Of a DNA stretch of 52,063 nt, positions 52,008-52,063 are shown piece by piece. Position numbers and translations under genes: made by a program. The stretch is from Gammaproteobacteria bacterium 39-13 (lineage in GTDB: Bacteria > Pseudomonadota > Gammaproteobacteria > Berkiellales > Berkiellaceae), in NCBI GenBank assembly GCA_001898235.1, contig MKTN01000050.1:1-52063 (forward strand), read 5' to 3'. The notes beneath the pieces were generated by a model. It saw only the letters and a program-made list of their open reading frames with translations. It was not told the origin of the DNA and searched no databases. The first letter of the stretch is position 1. Every line of letters begins with the position of its first letter.

Positions 52008-52063
52008 GGGATAATCCTTAGCTCTATGCTAGATGCTCATTTTTCAAATATGGAGATATGAAT

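Overview
The window reads as chromosomal DNA of an AT-rich gammaproteobacterium, most like the Legionella/Coxiella/Berkiella group (Legionellales). This is inferred from gene content: a Mip-type FKBP isomerase, an AmpG-type permease, an ankyrin protein, a PTP-like phytase, a very large orphan hydrolase-like protein, a pyruvate dehydrogenase complex of E. coli type (E1 of 887 aa) and a one-piece PutA. No rRNA, tRNA, CRISPR array, phage or transposase gene was seen.

Layout. 1-4.8 kb: the 5' part of a MarR-type regulator, divergent from an acnA-fumC TCA-cycle operon that ends in a strong terminator. 4.8-10 kb: an accessory block with a 1102-aa orphan carrying a Ser-Asp-His hydrolase-like core, an ankyrin protein, and two small hydrophobic peptides with bacteriocin-type leaders. 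10.3-18.1 kb: a membrane GGDEF-EAL protein, a P1-family peptidase, AmpG permease, PAP2 phosphatase, Mip, a chalcone-isomerase-like protein and a Kef-type antiporter. 18.4-25.4 kb: a TPR-methyltransferase fusion, a LemA/GIDE pair, a poorly conserved stretch, a second methyltransferase and a secreted PTP-like phytase. 25.7-31.7 kb: a complete suf operon for Fe-S cluster assembly (sufB, C, D, S, U, T and a Rieske ferredoxin). 31.9-41.1 kb: two orphans (one with an RTX-protein-like C-terminal module), putP-putA for proline use, a VanZ-like protein and a Cys-rich single-pass membrane orphan. 41.4-47.9 kb: ampD-aceE-aceF-lpdA on the minus strand. 48.2-52 kb: a membrane aspartic protease, a secreted Gly/His/Tyr-rich protein and a PAS-containing membrane sensor-like protein.

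Central metabolism (acnA, fumC, PDH, putA/putP) and Fe-S assembly form the housekeeping core. Muropeptide handling is represented twice (ampG, ampD). The accessory genes look like host-interaction or competition functions, but no secretion system or peptide exporter lies in the window.

The most unusual non-coding content is repetitive. (1) A 93-109 bp inverted-repeat element occurs twice, both times directly upstream of a start codon in the same orientation (acnA and the GGDEF-EAL gene). (2) A MITE-like family with ATAGTC...GACTAT ends has at least six copies; it sits between suf genes and supplies stop codons or C-terminal codons to neighbouring genes. (3) There are several REP-like hairpins. 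The best candidate for an undescribed system is the pair of leader-bearing peptides at 9.45-10.0 kb; the 1102-aa hydrolase-like orphan comes next.
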